From NCBI GenBank assembly GCA_964391805.1, contig CAYMNK010000005.1, forward strand, positions 111,507 through 175,506: 64,000 bases of DNA. The letters run 5' to 3'. Shown here in pieces: positions 8,683 through 16,890 of the stretch (its first letter is position 1; each line of letters starts with the position of its first letter). The DNA is from RUG14300 sp964391805. Its GTDB lineage: Bacteria > Bacillota > Clostridia > Christensenellales > CAG-1252. The translations under genes and the position numbers were made by a program. A model generated the notes under the pieces. That model made no database searches. It was given only the letters and a program-made list of their open reading frames with translations, and was not told the DNA's origin.

Positions 8683-9709
8683 TTTACAGCATAAGGAAAA
8701 TTTAACTATATTAGCTATCGAAAGTTCGTGCGACGAAACGGCGTGCGCAATAATGCGTGACGGCGTTATTTTGGGCGAAAGTATATCCACCCAAATTGAA
8801 ATTCACAGACTATACGGTGGCGTCGTGCCCGAAATCGCTTCGAGAAACCATGTTTTGAGTATAGATGCCATAGTTAAAGGTGCTATCGAAAAGGCAGGAA
8901 TCGAACTAAATGAAATCGATGTAATAGCCGTAACAAAGGGTGCAGGCTTATTGGGTTCTTTACTTGTAGGTGTTTCTTACGCAAAAGGGCTTGCATATGC
9001 ACTTGATAAACCTATTATAGGAATTAATCATATAAGAGGTCATATAGCAGCCAACTATTTAGAACATCCCGAACTCGATACCCCTTACGTCGGACTTATC
9101 GTAAGTGGCGGACATTCAGCCGTCGCTTTGGTAAATTCAAAAACACATTTGGAAATAAGGGGAACTACTGCAGACGATGCATGCGGTGAAGCTTTTGATA
9201 AAGTCGCTCGTGTATTAGGTCTGCCGTACCCAGGCGGTCCCGAAATAGAAAAACTTGCAAAGGAAGGAACGCCGAGTATACCCATGCCACGTGTTAAAAT
9301 GAAAAATTCGCTCGATTTCAGTTATAGCGGATTAAAAACGGCGGTAATCAACTATGTACATAACGCCGAACAAAAAGGTGTAGAAATTAATAAGGCCGAT
9401 GTCGCTTGTTCCTTCCAAAAAGCAGCGGTGGAAATGCTCGCAGAACATGCGGTAGAGTTGGCACGGTCGGAAGGTATAAAGAGTATAGCAATGGCAGGTG
9501 GAGTTGCCGCAAACGGTGCGTTGAGAGAAACTCTTACAGAGTTGGCTTCAAAATATGACATCAATGTTTATTATCCGTCCAAGCGACTTTGTACCGATAA
9601 TGCATCGATGATAGCATCAGAGGCATATGTTCAAATTAGGAGCGGTGCCGATTTTTCCGACCTTACATTAGATGCCCATGCTACATTATCACTTGTAACG
9701 GATTGTTGA
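8675..9709 (+). CDS. tsaD: tRNA threonylcarbamoyladenosine biosynthesis protein TsaD
   Basis: Transfers the threonylcarbamoyl group to A37 of ANN-decoding tRNAs, with TsaB, TsaC/Sua5 and TsaE, none of which is in this window. The 344-residue protein has the ASKHA ATPase motifs ESSCDET near the N-terminus, the metal-binding NHIRGHI around residue 110, SGGHSA, and GGVAANGALR near residue 275. Length is typical. It is the last gene of the rpmH operon, followed by an intrinsic terminator. Confidence 0.95.
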   Translation: MNNLQHKENLTILAIESSCDETACAIMRDGVILGESISTQIEIHRLYGGVVPEIASRNHVLSIDAIVKGAIEKAGIELNEIDVIAVTKGAGLLGSLLVGVSYAKGLAYALDKPIIGINHIRGHIAANYLEHPELDTPYVGLIVSGGHSAVALVNSKTHLEIRGTTADDACGEAFDKVARVLGLPYPGGPEIEKLAKEGTPSIPMPRVKMKNSLDFSYSGLKTAVINYVHNAEQKGVEINKADVACSFQKAAVEMLAEHAVELARSEGIKSIAMAGGVAANGALRETLTELASKYDINVYYPSKRLCTDNASMIASEAYVQIRSGADFSDLTLDAHATLSLVTDC

Positions 9710-9753
9710 TTACATTCCTTTCCATATCCGTATATAAAAAATCATAACCAACA

Positions 9754-9782
9754 AAAAAGTGCCCTAAAGAGGCATTTTTTTT
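9754..9782 (+). terminator. Intrinsic terminator of the rpmH-tsaD operon
   Basis: GTGCC (9759-9763) and GGCA(T) (9771-9775) form a stem, extended by an A-run pairing with the downstream T-run and closed by the loop CTAAAGA; eight T follow. It lies 45 bases after the tsaD stop. Confidence 0.85.
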
Positions 9783-10645
9783 GAATGAAGAGTAATAAGT
9801 GAAAATGTGTTGATTCTTTGATTGATGGAGAACGTTATCGTTCGCAAGATTCCATTTATCGTTACCGCCTAAGATACTGCAAGGCGATGCCTTGCACTGC
9901 TACGCAGTTCGACTACGCTTACGATAGTATGACATTTGATGAGTAATATAATTTGTGCAAATAAAAAGCAAGTGCGATGACTTGCTTTGGGCGGGCGATT
10001 ACTAATCGCCCCTACTTTTGTAATATTTTGTTGTTCTTTATGCAATTTATATGTCCTTTTATATGCTTTTTTACAAGGAATTTAGATACCGACGCTATGC
10101 GTCGCTGCTTCGCAGTTCGACTACGGTCTATCGACCTACGCTCAGTATGACATTTGATAGTAAAATGCTATTCAAAGTTTTAGAATGAGAAGATGGGCAA
10201 TATTATTTCTGCAAATAAAAAGCAAGTGCGATGACCTGCTTTTGGCGGGCGATTACTAATCGCCCCTACTTTTGTAATATTTTGTTGCTCTTTATGCGAT
10301 TTATATGTGCTTTTATATGCTTTTTTACAAGGGATTTAGATACCGACGCTATGCGTCGCTGCTTCGCAGTTCGACTACGCTCAGTATGACATGATCGTTG
10401 CTCCGCTATGCAGTTCGATTTCGCTTACGATAGTATGATAAGATTGGTCGCTGTCGCTTAACAAGGAATAAGATTCCGACACCGATGGTGTCGCCCTACG
10501 GGTTCGACTACGGTTTTTCACCCTTCGCTCAGAATGACATTGATGGTGCGGGGGACTTAGAATGACATTTGTTTATCCATAACATTGCTTAGCATTACAT
10601 CATTTGCAATGACGGGACGAATCAGTATGACTGCGGACGGCGTAG
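9783..10645. repeat. Cluster of dispersed hairpin repeats (left flank of the protease island)
   Basis: About 860 bases with no credible gene, built from repeated modules. Module A is a GATACCGACGCTATGCGTCG-type hairpin followed by TTCGACTACG...CTCAGTATGACA. Module B has AAAGCAAGT...ACTTGCTTT and GGGCGATTA/TAATCGCCC hairpins followed by an AT-rich spacer. One composite copy covers 9904-10158 and recurs almost unchanged at 16426-16681 on the other side of the island; a more diverged partial copy is at 10211-10392. Short open frames here are repeat shadows. Confidence 0.9.
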
Positions 10646-10660
10646 TAACAACATTAAAAG

Positions 10661-10697
10661 AGGACTAAACGAATTAATTCGATTGGTCCTTTTTTTT
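10661..10697 (+). terminator. Orphan intrinsic terminator
   Basis: AGGAC (10661-10665) pairs with GTCCT (10686-10690), with an inner CGAA/TTCG stem, followed by eight T. No gene immediately precedes it on the plus strand, so it either stops read-through from the repeat region or is a remnant of a lost gene. Confidence 0.7.
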
Positions 10698-10730
10698 GAG
10701 GATAACAATTGAAAACGTAAACAAAAAATA

Positions 10731-10759
10731 TTGCAAACACATTTCATCAATGATATAAT
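10731..10759 (+). promoter_or_regulatory. Promoter of the chagasin-like gene
   Basis: TTGCAA (10731-10736) and TATAAT (10754-10759) are 17 bases apart, 33 bases before the ATG at 10793. Confidence 0.75.
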
Positions 10760-10792
10760 ATATTAAAAGACAATTAAAAGGTAAGAAGTTAT

Positions 10793-11190
10793 ATGACTAA
10801 GAATGTTTTATTTAGAATAATTACATTAATATGTTTGATTCTTTTCTTATGTTTATCACTTGTTGGATGTACCGACGATGTAGAGGATGTCGAAGTGGAA
10901 TCAATAACAGTTAATGTTGGAGAATCAATTGAGATTACTATTGATGCTTATGGTGGAACATTATATACTTGGGAGTATAAAATTAAACCCAAACGTCGAA
11001 TTGAGTTTACTTCAAGAAAATCTTATTTCAATAGTTGTCCTGACCACTGTGGTGGAGGTGAATACACTTATACATTTGTCGCAAAAAAACCGGCAAATGT
11101 GACATAAAATTTTCACTTAAGCATAGATTGGATAAATCAACGAAAAAAATAATAATATATAAAGTTACTATTAATAATTTTGAACAATAG
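10793..11190 (+). pseudogene. Chagasin-like (I42 family) cysteine protease inhibitor lipoprotein, frameshifted
   Basis: As read, the frame stops at 11107 after 104 residues. It starts with a lipoprotein signal (lipobox LVGC, cysteine 26), then VNVGESIEITID, GGTLYTWEYKI, CGGGEYTYTFVAKK, a strand order matching chagasin-type inhibitors of papain-like proteases. The missing last strands are present in the -1 frame and run to a stop at 11190. One extra A in the A7 run at 11083-11089 would join the frames (AKKTGKCDIKFSLKH... to YKVTINNFEQ, 132 residues). In-frame the run is A AAA AAA C, a -1 slippery sequence. It could be a homopolymer sequencing error, phase variation, ribosomal frameshifting or true decay. 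The family call is from pattern similarity, not a search. Confidence 0.65.
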
Positions 11191-11343
11191 ATGATAATAT
11201 TGAAATCTAACAACAGTTACGCCATTGTTTTGTGCAGCATTTTCAATTGAACTAAGCAGTGCAACAATTAATCAAGTTTTATCACAGAATAACGATAAGT
11301 ATCAATAAAGTCTAAAACCACAACTATAGTTTTTTATACCGGT
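11191..11343. other. Gap between the inhibitor-like gene and the lipoprotein
   Basis: About 150 AT-rich bases. A short AACTATAGTT palindrome followed by T at about 11318-11334 could be a weak terminator. I see no gene or RNA here. Confidence 0.5.
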
Positions 11344-11344
11344 A

Positions 11345-11373
11345 TTGCATTTCAATTTAGATTATAGTATAAT
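11345..11373 (+). promoter_or_regulatory. Promoter, copy 1 of a duplicated promoter
   Basis: TTGCAT (11345-11350), a 17-base spacer and TATAAT (11368-11373). The block from 11344 to the start codon at 11408 is nearly repeated at 12094-12157, covering promoter, leader and ribosome binding site. Confidence 0.8.
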
Positions 11374-11407
11374 ATAAAAAAAGCTATTCATTTTTTGTGG
11401 AGAATGT

Positions 11408-11950
11408 ATGAAAAAATTGTGTATTGTAGTATTAATAGTATTGTTGTTTTGTTGTATATTAAGCTGTTTCGTGGGATGCAAGGAATCCAAAGAGCCTATC
11501 CCATTTAATGCGAGAGGTTTGTGGGTAAATGTAAAAGATGAGTTTTTAATTCAAGACGAAAATCGTGTACGTGATATAGTATATAATGTTGAATTTCCGG
11601 ATTTATTTGAAGAAGATTCTTATCATCATCCAATGATAGCAGATGATAGCTATCCGATTTATCGTGCAATCCTTATTAAAGATCGATCACACGCGGATGA
11701 AATATTCGAAGACTTAGGAATATTTGATTTTGAAAATAGAATGATAATTGTCATTATATATTCTCAATCTGAAGGCTATAGTATTTCATTAAGTAATGTG
11801 GAAATAATAGTCGATGATTTATTAGTAACTTTAGATATACGCTCAAAATGGCAAACTATGCCTCGCCTTGTGGTTAGCACAATTTGTTTAGATAAAATAG
11901 ATATAAATACGGTATTTGTTGATTTTCAATATAAGAAATGGAGGGATTAA
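11408..11950 (+). CDS. Lipoprotein with a possible PrcB-like C-terminal domain
   Basis: A 180-residue exported lipoprotein: the signal peptide ends in the lipobox FVGC (cysteine 24). The central part (YRAILIKDRSHADEIFEDL, then FENRMIIVIIYSQSEGYSISLSNVEI and VVSTICLDK) has the strand pattern of PrcB-type domains of protease-complex subunits, where a GGYSV/I turn is typical; this is inference from a distant resemblance. It sits in the protease island and has its own promoter; its last codons contain GGAGG, which serves the tiny gene that follows two bases later. AT-rich codon use resembles the other island genes. Confidence 0.6.
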   Translation: MKKLCIVVLIVLLFCCILSCFVGCKESKEPIPFNARGLWVNVKDEFLIQDENRVRDIVYNVEFPDLFEEDSYHHPMIADDSYPIYRAILIKDRSHADEIFEDLGIFDFENRMIIVIIYSQSEGYSISLSNVEIIVDDLLVTLDIRSKWQTMPRLVVSTICLDKIDINTVFVDFQYKKWRD

Positions 11951-11951
11951 T

Positions 11952-12059
11952 ATGAAAAAATTACTAACAATATGTGTTATACTCATGGTACTAACAATTG
12001 CTTTGTCATTTACGACGTTTGATCAAGCTTTTGCGTTGAATTATAATGAACGTACTTAA
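11952..12059 (+). CDS. Very short secreted peptide or remnant of an exported protein
   Basis: A 35-residue frame starting MKKLLTICVILMV and consisting almost entirely of a signal peptide; a signal peptidase site after AFA would release only LNYNERT. A GGAGG inside the end of the preceding gene lies just upstream of the ATG, and the two genes are one base apart, so it is probably translated by coupling. It could be a small secreted peptide, or the stump of a larger exported protein lost when the promoter block was duplicated immediately downstream. No family recognised. Confidence 0.45.
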   Translation: MKKLLTICVILMVLTIALSFTTFDQAFALNYNERT

Positions 12060-12094
12060 TAATTCAGACAACACATTAATTATTTTAATCAATA

Positions 12095-12123
12095 TTGCAT
12101 CTCAATTTAGATTATAGTATAAT
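12095..12123 (+). promoter_or_regulatory. Promoter, copy 2 of the duplicated promoter
   Basis: TTGCAT (12095-12100), a 17-base spacer that differs from copy 1 at one position, and TATAAT (12118-12123). A GGGGAGG ribosome binding site follows before ATG 12157. Confidence 0.8.
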
Positions 12124-12156
12124 AAAGAAAAGCAATTCAACTTTTGGGGAGGACGT

Positions 12157-12843
12157 ATGAAAACGTTTATTAGGAAATTCATACAAGTTATCATATGTAT
12201 AATAATGATACCAATTTTTTTAGTGTTAAATGTATTTTTACATATGATGATTAATAAAGGAATAAGTACATTAGCTTCTAAAAAAGTATCGGATTATTCT
12301 GTCGAGGAACATACCGAGAGATTGAGAAAACGGTTAGATGAAAAAATACCCGAACTTGAAGATATATTCGATTTCCAGGTTGAAAGCTATGAACTTTTAC
12401 CTGTTTATGGTGAAAACAATAAACTATCGTATTTTGTAGTGGAATTTGAACCGATTGGTTTTTTAGTCGTAGAACTATTAGATGAAAAAGGAGAATATGA
12501 CAGTATTATTCCTCGCTCAATGTATTATCATTCTGATGTTGTTTTAGAATGGTCTCCATACTATTACGACTCAAATAATAAAAATGAAATAATTTATTTT
12601 GGTAACGAATACGGAGATCGAATAGTTTATAATCATAGCCCTTTTTATTTAAAGCAAACGCAATCACAAAAGAACTATATCTTTAAATATTCAGGAATAG
12701 ACTATGTCTTTTGTACAAATATCGACGGTTATCTAATAAATCAAATCACGGGAGAGAAAATAGAATTTGAAAATGGAAGAAAAAAACTTAAGGGACACAC
12801 AACTATAGAACTAAGACATATATGGTCGTCATACTTATATTAA
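12157..12843 (+). CDS. Membrane-anchored protein resembling a cysteine-protease propeptide
   Basis: A 228-residue protein with one N-terminal membrane segment (about residues 10-32) and an extracytoplasmic remainder. The block NNKLSYFVVEFEPIGFLVVE, then a YYDS...IIYFGNEYGD region, resembles the prodomain region of secreted papain-like proteases of Clostridia, where a YxxVEFxPxGY segment is followed by a tyrosine-rich stretch; this is recalled family pattern, not a search result. It lacks any Cys-His catalytic pair. It precedes the protease gene by 13 bases and shares its transcript, so a separate folding chaperone or inhibitor role is plausible. Otherwise unknown. Confidence 0.5.
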   Translation: MKTFIRKFIQVIICIIMIPIFLVLNVFLHMMINKGISTLASKKVSDYSVEEHTERLRKRLDEKIPELEDIFDFQVESYELLPVYGENNKLSYFVVEFEPIGFLVVELLDEKGEYDSIIPRSMYYHSDVVLEWSPYYYDSNNKNEIIYFGNEYGDRIVYNHSPFYLKQTQSQKNYIFKYSGIDYVFCTNIDGYLINQITGEKIEFENGRKKLKGHTTIELRHIWSSYLY

Positions 12844-12856
12844 CTGGAGGATTCTT

Positions 12857-15800
12857 ATGAAAAATCATAAAAACATTATTATAACTGGTCTTTGCACAAT
12901 GGTTATTTGCATATGTGTTTTCTGTTACAGCACACGAGTTGTTTATGCAGATAACAGTGATTCAAATACATTTAATAGAAGTAGCGAAAATACATCAGTT
13001 GAAGGGGCGTATTTATTACATGGCACTAATAAAGCAAAGTATATATTTGATGAGCTAAATCAAGATAAAGTAGTGGGATTAAAGTATATTGACAATGCAT
13101 ACTATTTCATTGCAAACCCTAAACATAATGAAAATAATGGAAATTATAATGCGAATGGCATCTGTACAACAATAGCCGTTCAGTTATTGTTAGGATATCA
13201 TAATTATTATTCGGACAGAAGGTTGATTAGTGAAAGTTATCTGGAAGATAATTATGGTGACTTATCAACGTCTTTATTGATTGATCATAATGGCGGTGGT
13301 AAGCAAGGTCGAGAAGATTTAGGCACAAAAGATAGTTTTTGCAGTTTATTATTGAGTTTAACATCAAACTCAGATAATGCTGTTTTGGGGCAAACAATTG
13401 ACAATGTAACAGATGGAACAAAAAATTATATTAATGAACGGGCTACATCTATAGCTGATTCGGTACATATTTCTTCAGACTACTATTCGAAAAGTGATGC
13501 TATAAACGATATAGATAATGGTTTACCTATTATACTGGGGATGTCTCCATTTAATGCACCGACTAAGTCGTTTCATGTCGTAGTCGCATATGGTTATGCA
13601 TATATAGATGGAGTTTTTGGTTATTTAGTTCATTATGGCTGGGGTGATGCTGCTACGGAAGTATGGGTTCCTGAAAGTTGGTTTGCTTATCAGATAAGAA
13701 TGTCATTAGATCATAATCATGTGTTAAAAGATACATTGACCAATCATTTTGATGCTTATAGGGAATTGTATTGTGAAATATGTGGCTACAAAACGATTGA
13801 ACCATTGTTTAAAGCCAGTGATTCAAAAATCACTGGGGCTAATTATCCTATAAACGGCACATTTAAAAATCCTAAGACTATAACTTTTTATAATAAACAA
13901 AACGCAACTTTTTCTACAGAAACCATTACAGGAATCGCAGAGTATGCTTTTGCTAACAATACCGAAATCACAGAGGTAGTGTTTAGGGGAGATGATATTA
14001 CTATTGGAAGCCATGCCTTTGATGGATGCGTCAATTTAGAATCTGCTCAAGATTTCTTGTACGTCAAAGAAATCGGTGATTATGCTTTTAAAGGTTGTAC
14101 TTCATTATCAGATGTGCGTATTTCCACGAATATCTCAAACATAGGAATCGGGGTATTTTCGGGGTGTAACAATGCAGTAATACAATTATATTCTTCAAAT
14201 CCCAACTATTGTGCTCAAGATAATATAATATATAATGCGAACAAAACCGCAGTTATTGCGACAGGGAAGATTTCCGAAAATGTTATTCTACCATCCTCTG
14301 TAACAGAGATAAAGGATAGTGCTTTTGAGAATAACAGTAATTTATATACTATTAAGATTAACAGCTCACCGACGATAGGTGATAATGCTTTTAAAAACTG
14401 TAGCAGTTTAGGTTATGTATATTTTTATTCAAATACAGTACCGGTTTTAGGTGAAAATTCTTTTTCCAATAATAATATTGTGATATATGTGCCTTATGAT
14501 TCCATATCTCAATATAATACTGCTTTTAGCGAATATAACTATCTCATAACTTCTAAGACTTCAACTGTAAGCTTAGTATGTAACGATACATACGTACCAT
14601 CAATAACATTACATTATGGAGAAACAATCAGTTCATTACCGAGTCCAAATATACTCGGTTATACATTTATAGATTGGTATGATAATGTTAACTTTAACGG
14701 CTCTACATATCGTAACGGTATAACGTGGTTGCACGAAGATAATATTGTATTATATGCTAAGACATCTCCTATTATATCAACAGTTACCCTTGATCCTAAC
14801 GGTGGAACAATAAGCGGAAATAGTCAAATAGAGGCGACTTTTGATCAACTACTTAATACTGATGCATCTGTTTACCGAGATGGATATACTTTTGAAGGCT
14901 GGTATGATATTAATAATACAAGGTATTTAGACAGTAACGGAGAGGGCGTTCGTTTATGGGATAAAACAGTTAATACTGTACTTTATGCTCATTGGAGTAT
15001 AAAAAACTATGAAATTCGCATAAATGATAACGGTTCCATTGTATGGCTTGGCGCGAGCGGTTTGTCTGATACAAGTTGTAGTATTCCGTATGGAACTGTA
15101 TTAGATTCGATTAATCTTATTGCAACCTTTAAAGCTTCGTCTCACGGTTTCAAAGAAGGCAAAATCTTTGATCATTTTGAATACAGCGGTACCACTTTTA
15201 ACTGGAGTAGCGTTCCTGATTTAGGAGCGGACGGGACAATTATTACTATTACACCGATATGGATTTGGGAATATCATACAATATATTTTAACACTTTAAG
15301 TGATATTGTTTTGGAATCTATTACAAGATGTTTTGATGATATTATATCATTGCCGACACCTATCCGTGAAGGATATATATTCGATGGCTGGACAGACTCT
15401 TCATCCGGCACCGACGCTAATGTTAATTGGGTTAAAATGCCTGATTTAACTCCTAACACACAGTCTAACGGATCTACTCAATTATACGCTATTTGGTCAC
15501 CTATTGAATACTATATACAATATAATGCAAATGGCGGAACGGGTACAATGAATAACAGTACTCATTTATATGGTGAAGAAAAAGAGTTGAACGCTAATAC
15601 ATTTAATAGGTTATATTATTCATTTTTGGGATGGTCAACCAAGAGCAATGGATCAGTTGAATATAACGATAAACAAACAGTTAAAAATCTAACTGCAGAT
15701 AATAATAGCACATTAACACTATATGCAGTATGGGAACCATATACCTATAATATTATTTATCGAAACTTATTATCGGGAATGGAAGTTTACCCCACAACCT

Positions 15801-16384
15801 ATACTTATGGTGAAGGTTTATCGAAAATGCCAACGATATATATTTCTACAGGATTATCTGTTTCCGCATTGGATTGTTTTTATGGTTGGTATACAAGTAG
15901 TAGTTTTACCACAAAGGTAGTTTCCATATCAAAAACACAGTCAGGAAATGTTTATCTGTACGCTAAATATGATTATCATGTTGGTAGCACATATTCAAGC
16001 GGAACAAATACAATAACAGATGATGGAGTTTTTAAACAAATTTATTTTCCTATAAATATTAATTTAAAATCTCTTTATTATAATGACGTTAAAAATACAA
16101 CACTTAGTCGAATAAAAATAGAATTTTCCTTTGATATGTGGGAGGTTGACGACGGATATCAAGACATATATTTATATAGCGGAACTACTGTTATTTGGGA
16201 AGATACAATAAACCGCGGTTCGGGCAAAAACACTTCAGCTATGACTTATTCGAAAACTATATATCTTAATATAGAAGATTACAAAAATCTTGACATTCTA
16301 AATTTAAGGTTCAGCGCTCATGGTGCATTTTCGGACGATTGGCAGTTTAACAACTTCCAAATGTCAGTCTACTTTGTAAACTAA
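12857..16384 (+). CDS. Secreted papain-like cysteine protease with leucine-rich and InlB-type repeats
   Basis: An 1175-residue exported protein. A signal peptide ends VVYA (about residue 31). Residues 80-290 look like a papain-fold protease: NANGICTTIAVQLLLGYHNYY places the nucleophile at Cys103, SFHVVVAYGY gives His240, and VHYGWG (259-263) occupies the NxWG position with His in place of Asn. A short C-x-x-C segment follows (YCEICGYK, about 305-312). Residues about 320-560 are BspA-type leucine-rich repeats (AFANNTEITEVVF, AFKGCTSLSDVRI). Residues about 570-1050 hold about six InlB-type B repeats (GYTFEGWYD...LYAHW). The last 120 residues are an unassigned beta-rich domain. There is no LPxTG motif or C-terminal anchor. 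A GGAGG lies before ATG. It likely acts at the cell surface on host or bacterial proteins. Confidence 0.78.
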   Translation: MKNHKNIIITGLCTMVICICVFCYSTRVVYADNSDSNTFNRSSENTSVEGAYLLHGTNKAKYIFDELNQDKVVGLKYIDNAYYFIANPKHNENNGNYNANGICTTIAVQLLLGYHNYYSDRRLISESYLEDNYGDLSTSLLIDHNGGGKQGREDLGTKDSFCSLLLSLTSNSDNAVLGQTIDNVTDGTKNYINERATSIADSVHISSDYYSKSDAINDIDNGLPIILGMSPFNAPTKSFHVVVAYGYAYIDGVFGYLVHYGWGDAATEVWVPESWFAYQIRMSLDHNHVLKDTLTNHFDAYRELYCEICGYKTIEPLFKASDSKITGANYPINGTFKNPKTITFYNKQNATFSTETITGIAEYAFANNTEITEVVFRGDDITIGSHAFDGCVNLESAQDFLYVKEIGDYAFKGCTSLSDVRISTNISNIGIGVFSGCNNAVIQLYSSNPNYCAQDNIIYNANKTAVIATGKISENVILPSSVTEIKDSAFENNSNLYTIKINSSPTIGDNAFKNCSSLGYVYFYSNTVPVLGENSFSNNNIVIYVPYDSISQYNTAFSEYNYLITSKTSTVSLVCNDTYVPSITLHYGETISSLPSPNILGYTFIDWYDNVNFNGSTYRNGITWLHEDNIVLYAKTSPIISTVTLDPNGGTISGNSQIEATFDQLLNTDASVYRDGYTFEGWYDINNTRYLDSNGEGVRLWDKTVNTVLYAHWSIKNYEIRINDNGSIVWLGASGLSDTSCSIPYGTVLDSINLIATFKASSHGFKEGKIFDHFEYSGTTFNWSSVPDLGADGTIITITPIWIWEYHTIYFNTLSDIVLESITRCFDDIISLPTPIREGYIFDGWTDSSSGTDANVNWVKMPDLTPNTQSNGSTQLYAIWSPIEYYIQYNANGGTGTMNNSTHLYGEEKELNANTFNRLYYSFLGWSTKSNGSVEYNDKQTVKNLTADNNSTLTLYAVWEPYTYNIIYRNLLSGMEVYPTTYTYGEGLSKMPTIYISTGLSVSALDCFYGWYTSSSFTTKVVSISKTQSGNVYLYAKYDYHVGSTYSSGTNTITDDGVFKQIYFPININLKSLYYNDVKNTTLSRIKIEFSFDMWEVDDGYQDIYLYSGTTVIWEDTINRGSGKNTSAMTYSKTIYLNIEDYKNLDILNLRFSAHGAFSDDWQFNNFQMSVYFVN

Positions 16385-16885
16385 AGTAAGCGGATTTGGA
16401 TACCGACGCTATGCGTCGGTGCTTCGCAGTTCGACTACGCTTACGATAGTATGACATTTGATGAGTAATATAAATTGTGCAAATAAAAAGCAAGTGCGAT
16501 GACTTGCTTTGGGCGGGCGATTACTAATCGCCCCTACTTTTGTAATATTTTGTTGTTCTTTATGCAATTTATATGTCCTTTTATATGCTTTTTTACAAGG
16601 AATTTAGATACCGACGCTATGCGTCGCTGCTTCGCAGTTCGACTACGGTCTGTCGACCTCCGGCTCAGTATGACATTTGATGGTAGGTGCGTTATCGTCC
16701 GCAAGATACCAAATTGTTGCACAATTTGATTCTCACTTCGTTCGAATTTCGACTACGCTCAGTATGACGGCGGACGAAACCGATTTAGTATGACATTTGT
16801 TTATCCATAATATTGCGAAGCAATACTTCATTTGCCGTAAGGCAAACATCATTCTTCATTATGCATAGCATAACATCATTCGCAA
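16385..16885. repeat. Cluster of dispersed hairpin repeats (right flank of the protease island)
   Basis: No gene. 16426-16681 is an almost exact copy, in the same orientation, of 9904-10158. Further on are the TTGCACAATTTGATTCTCAC-type hairpin (about 16713-16745), which recurs near 28015, and a CATTATGCATAGCATAACATC segment ending at the stop codon of the alpha-glucosidase gene, which recurs at the stop codon of the DUF4349 gene near 29512-29550. Confidence 0.9.
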
Positions 16886-16890
16886 TAGTG

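Noticed and set aside
12857..16384. Sortase anchoring of the papain-like protease
   Set aside because: The C-terminus has no LPxTG-like motif, hydrophobic segment or basic tail.
16499..16729. 76-codon open frame after the protease gene
   Set aside because: Translation of repeat modules B and A; no start signals and no conservation of frame between copies.
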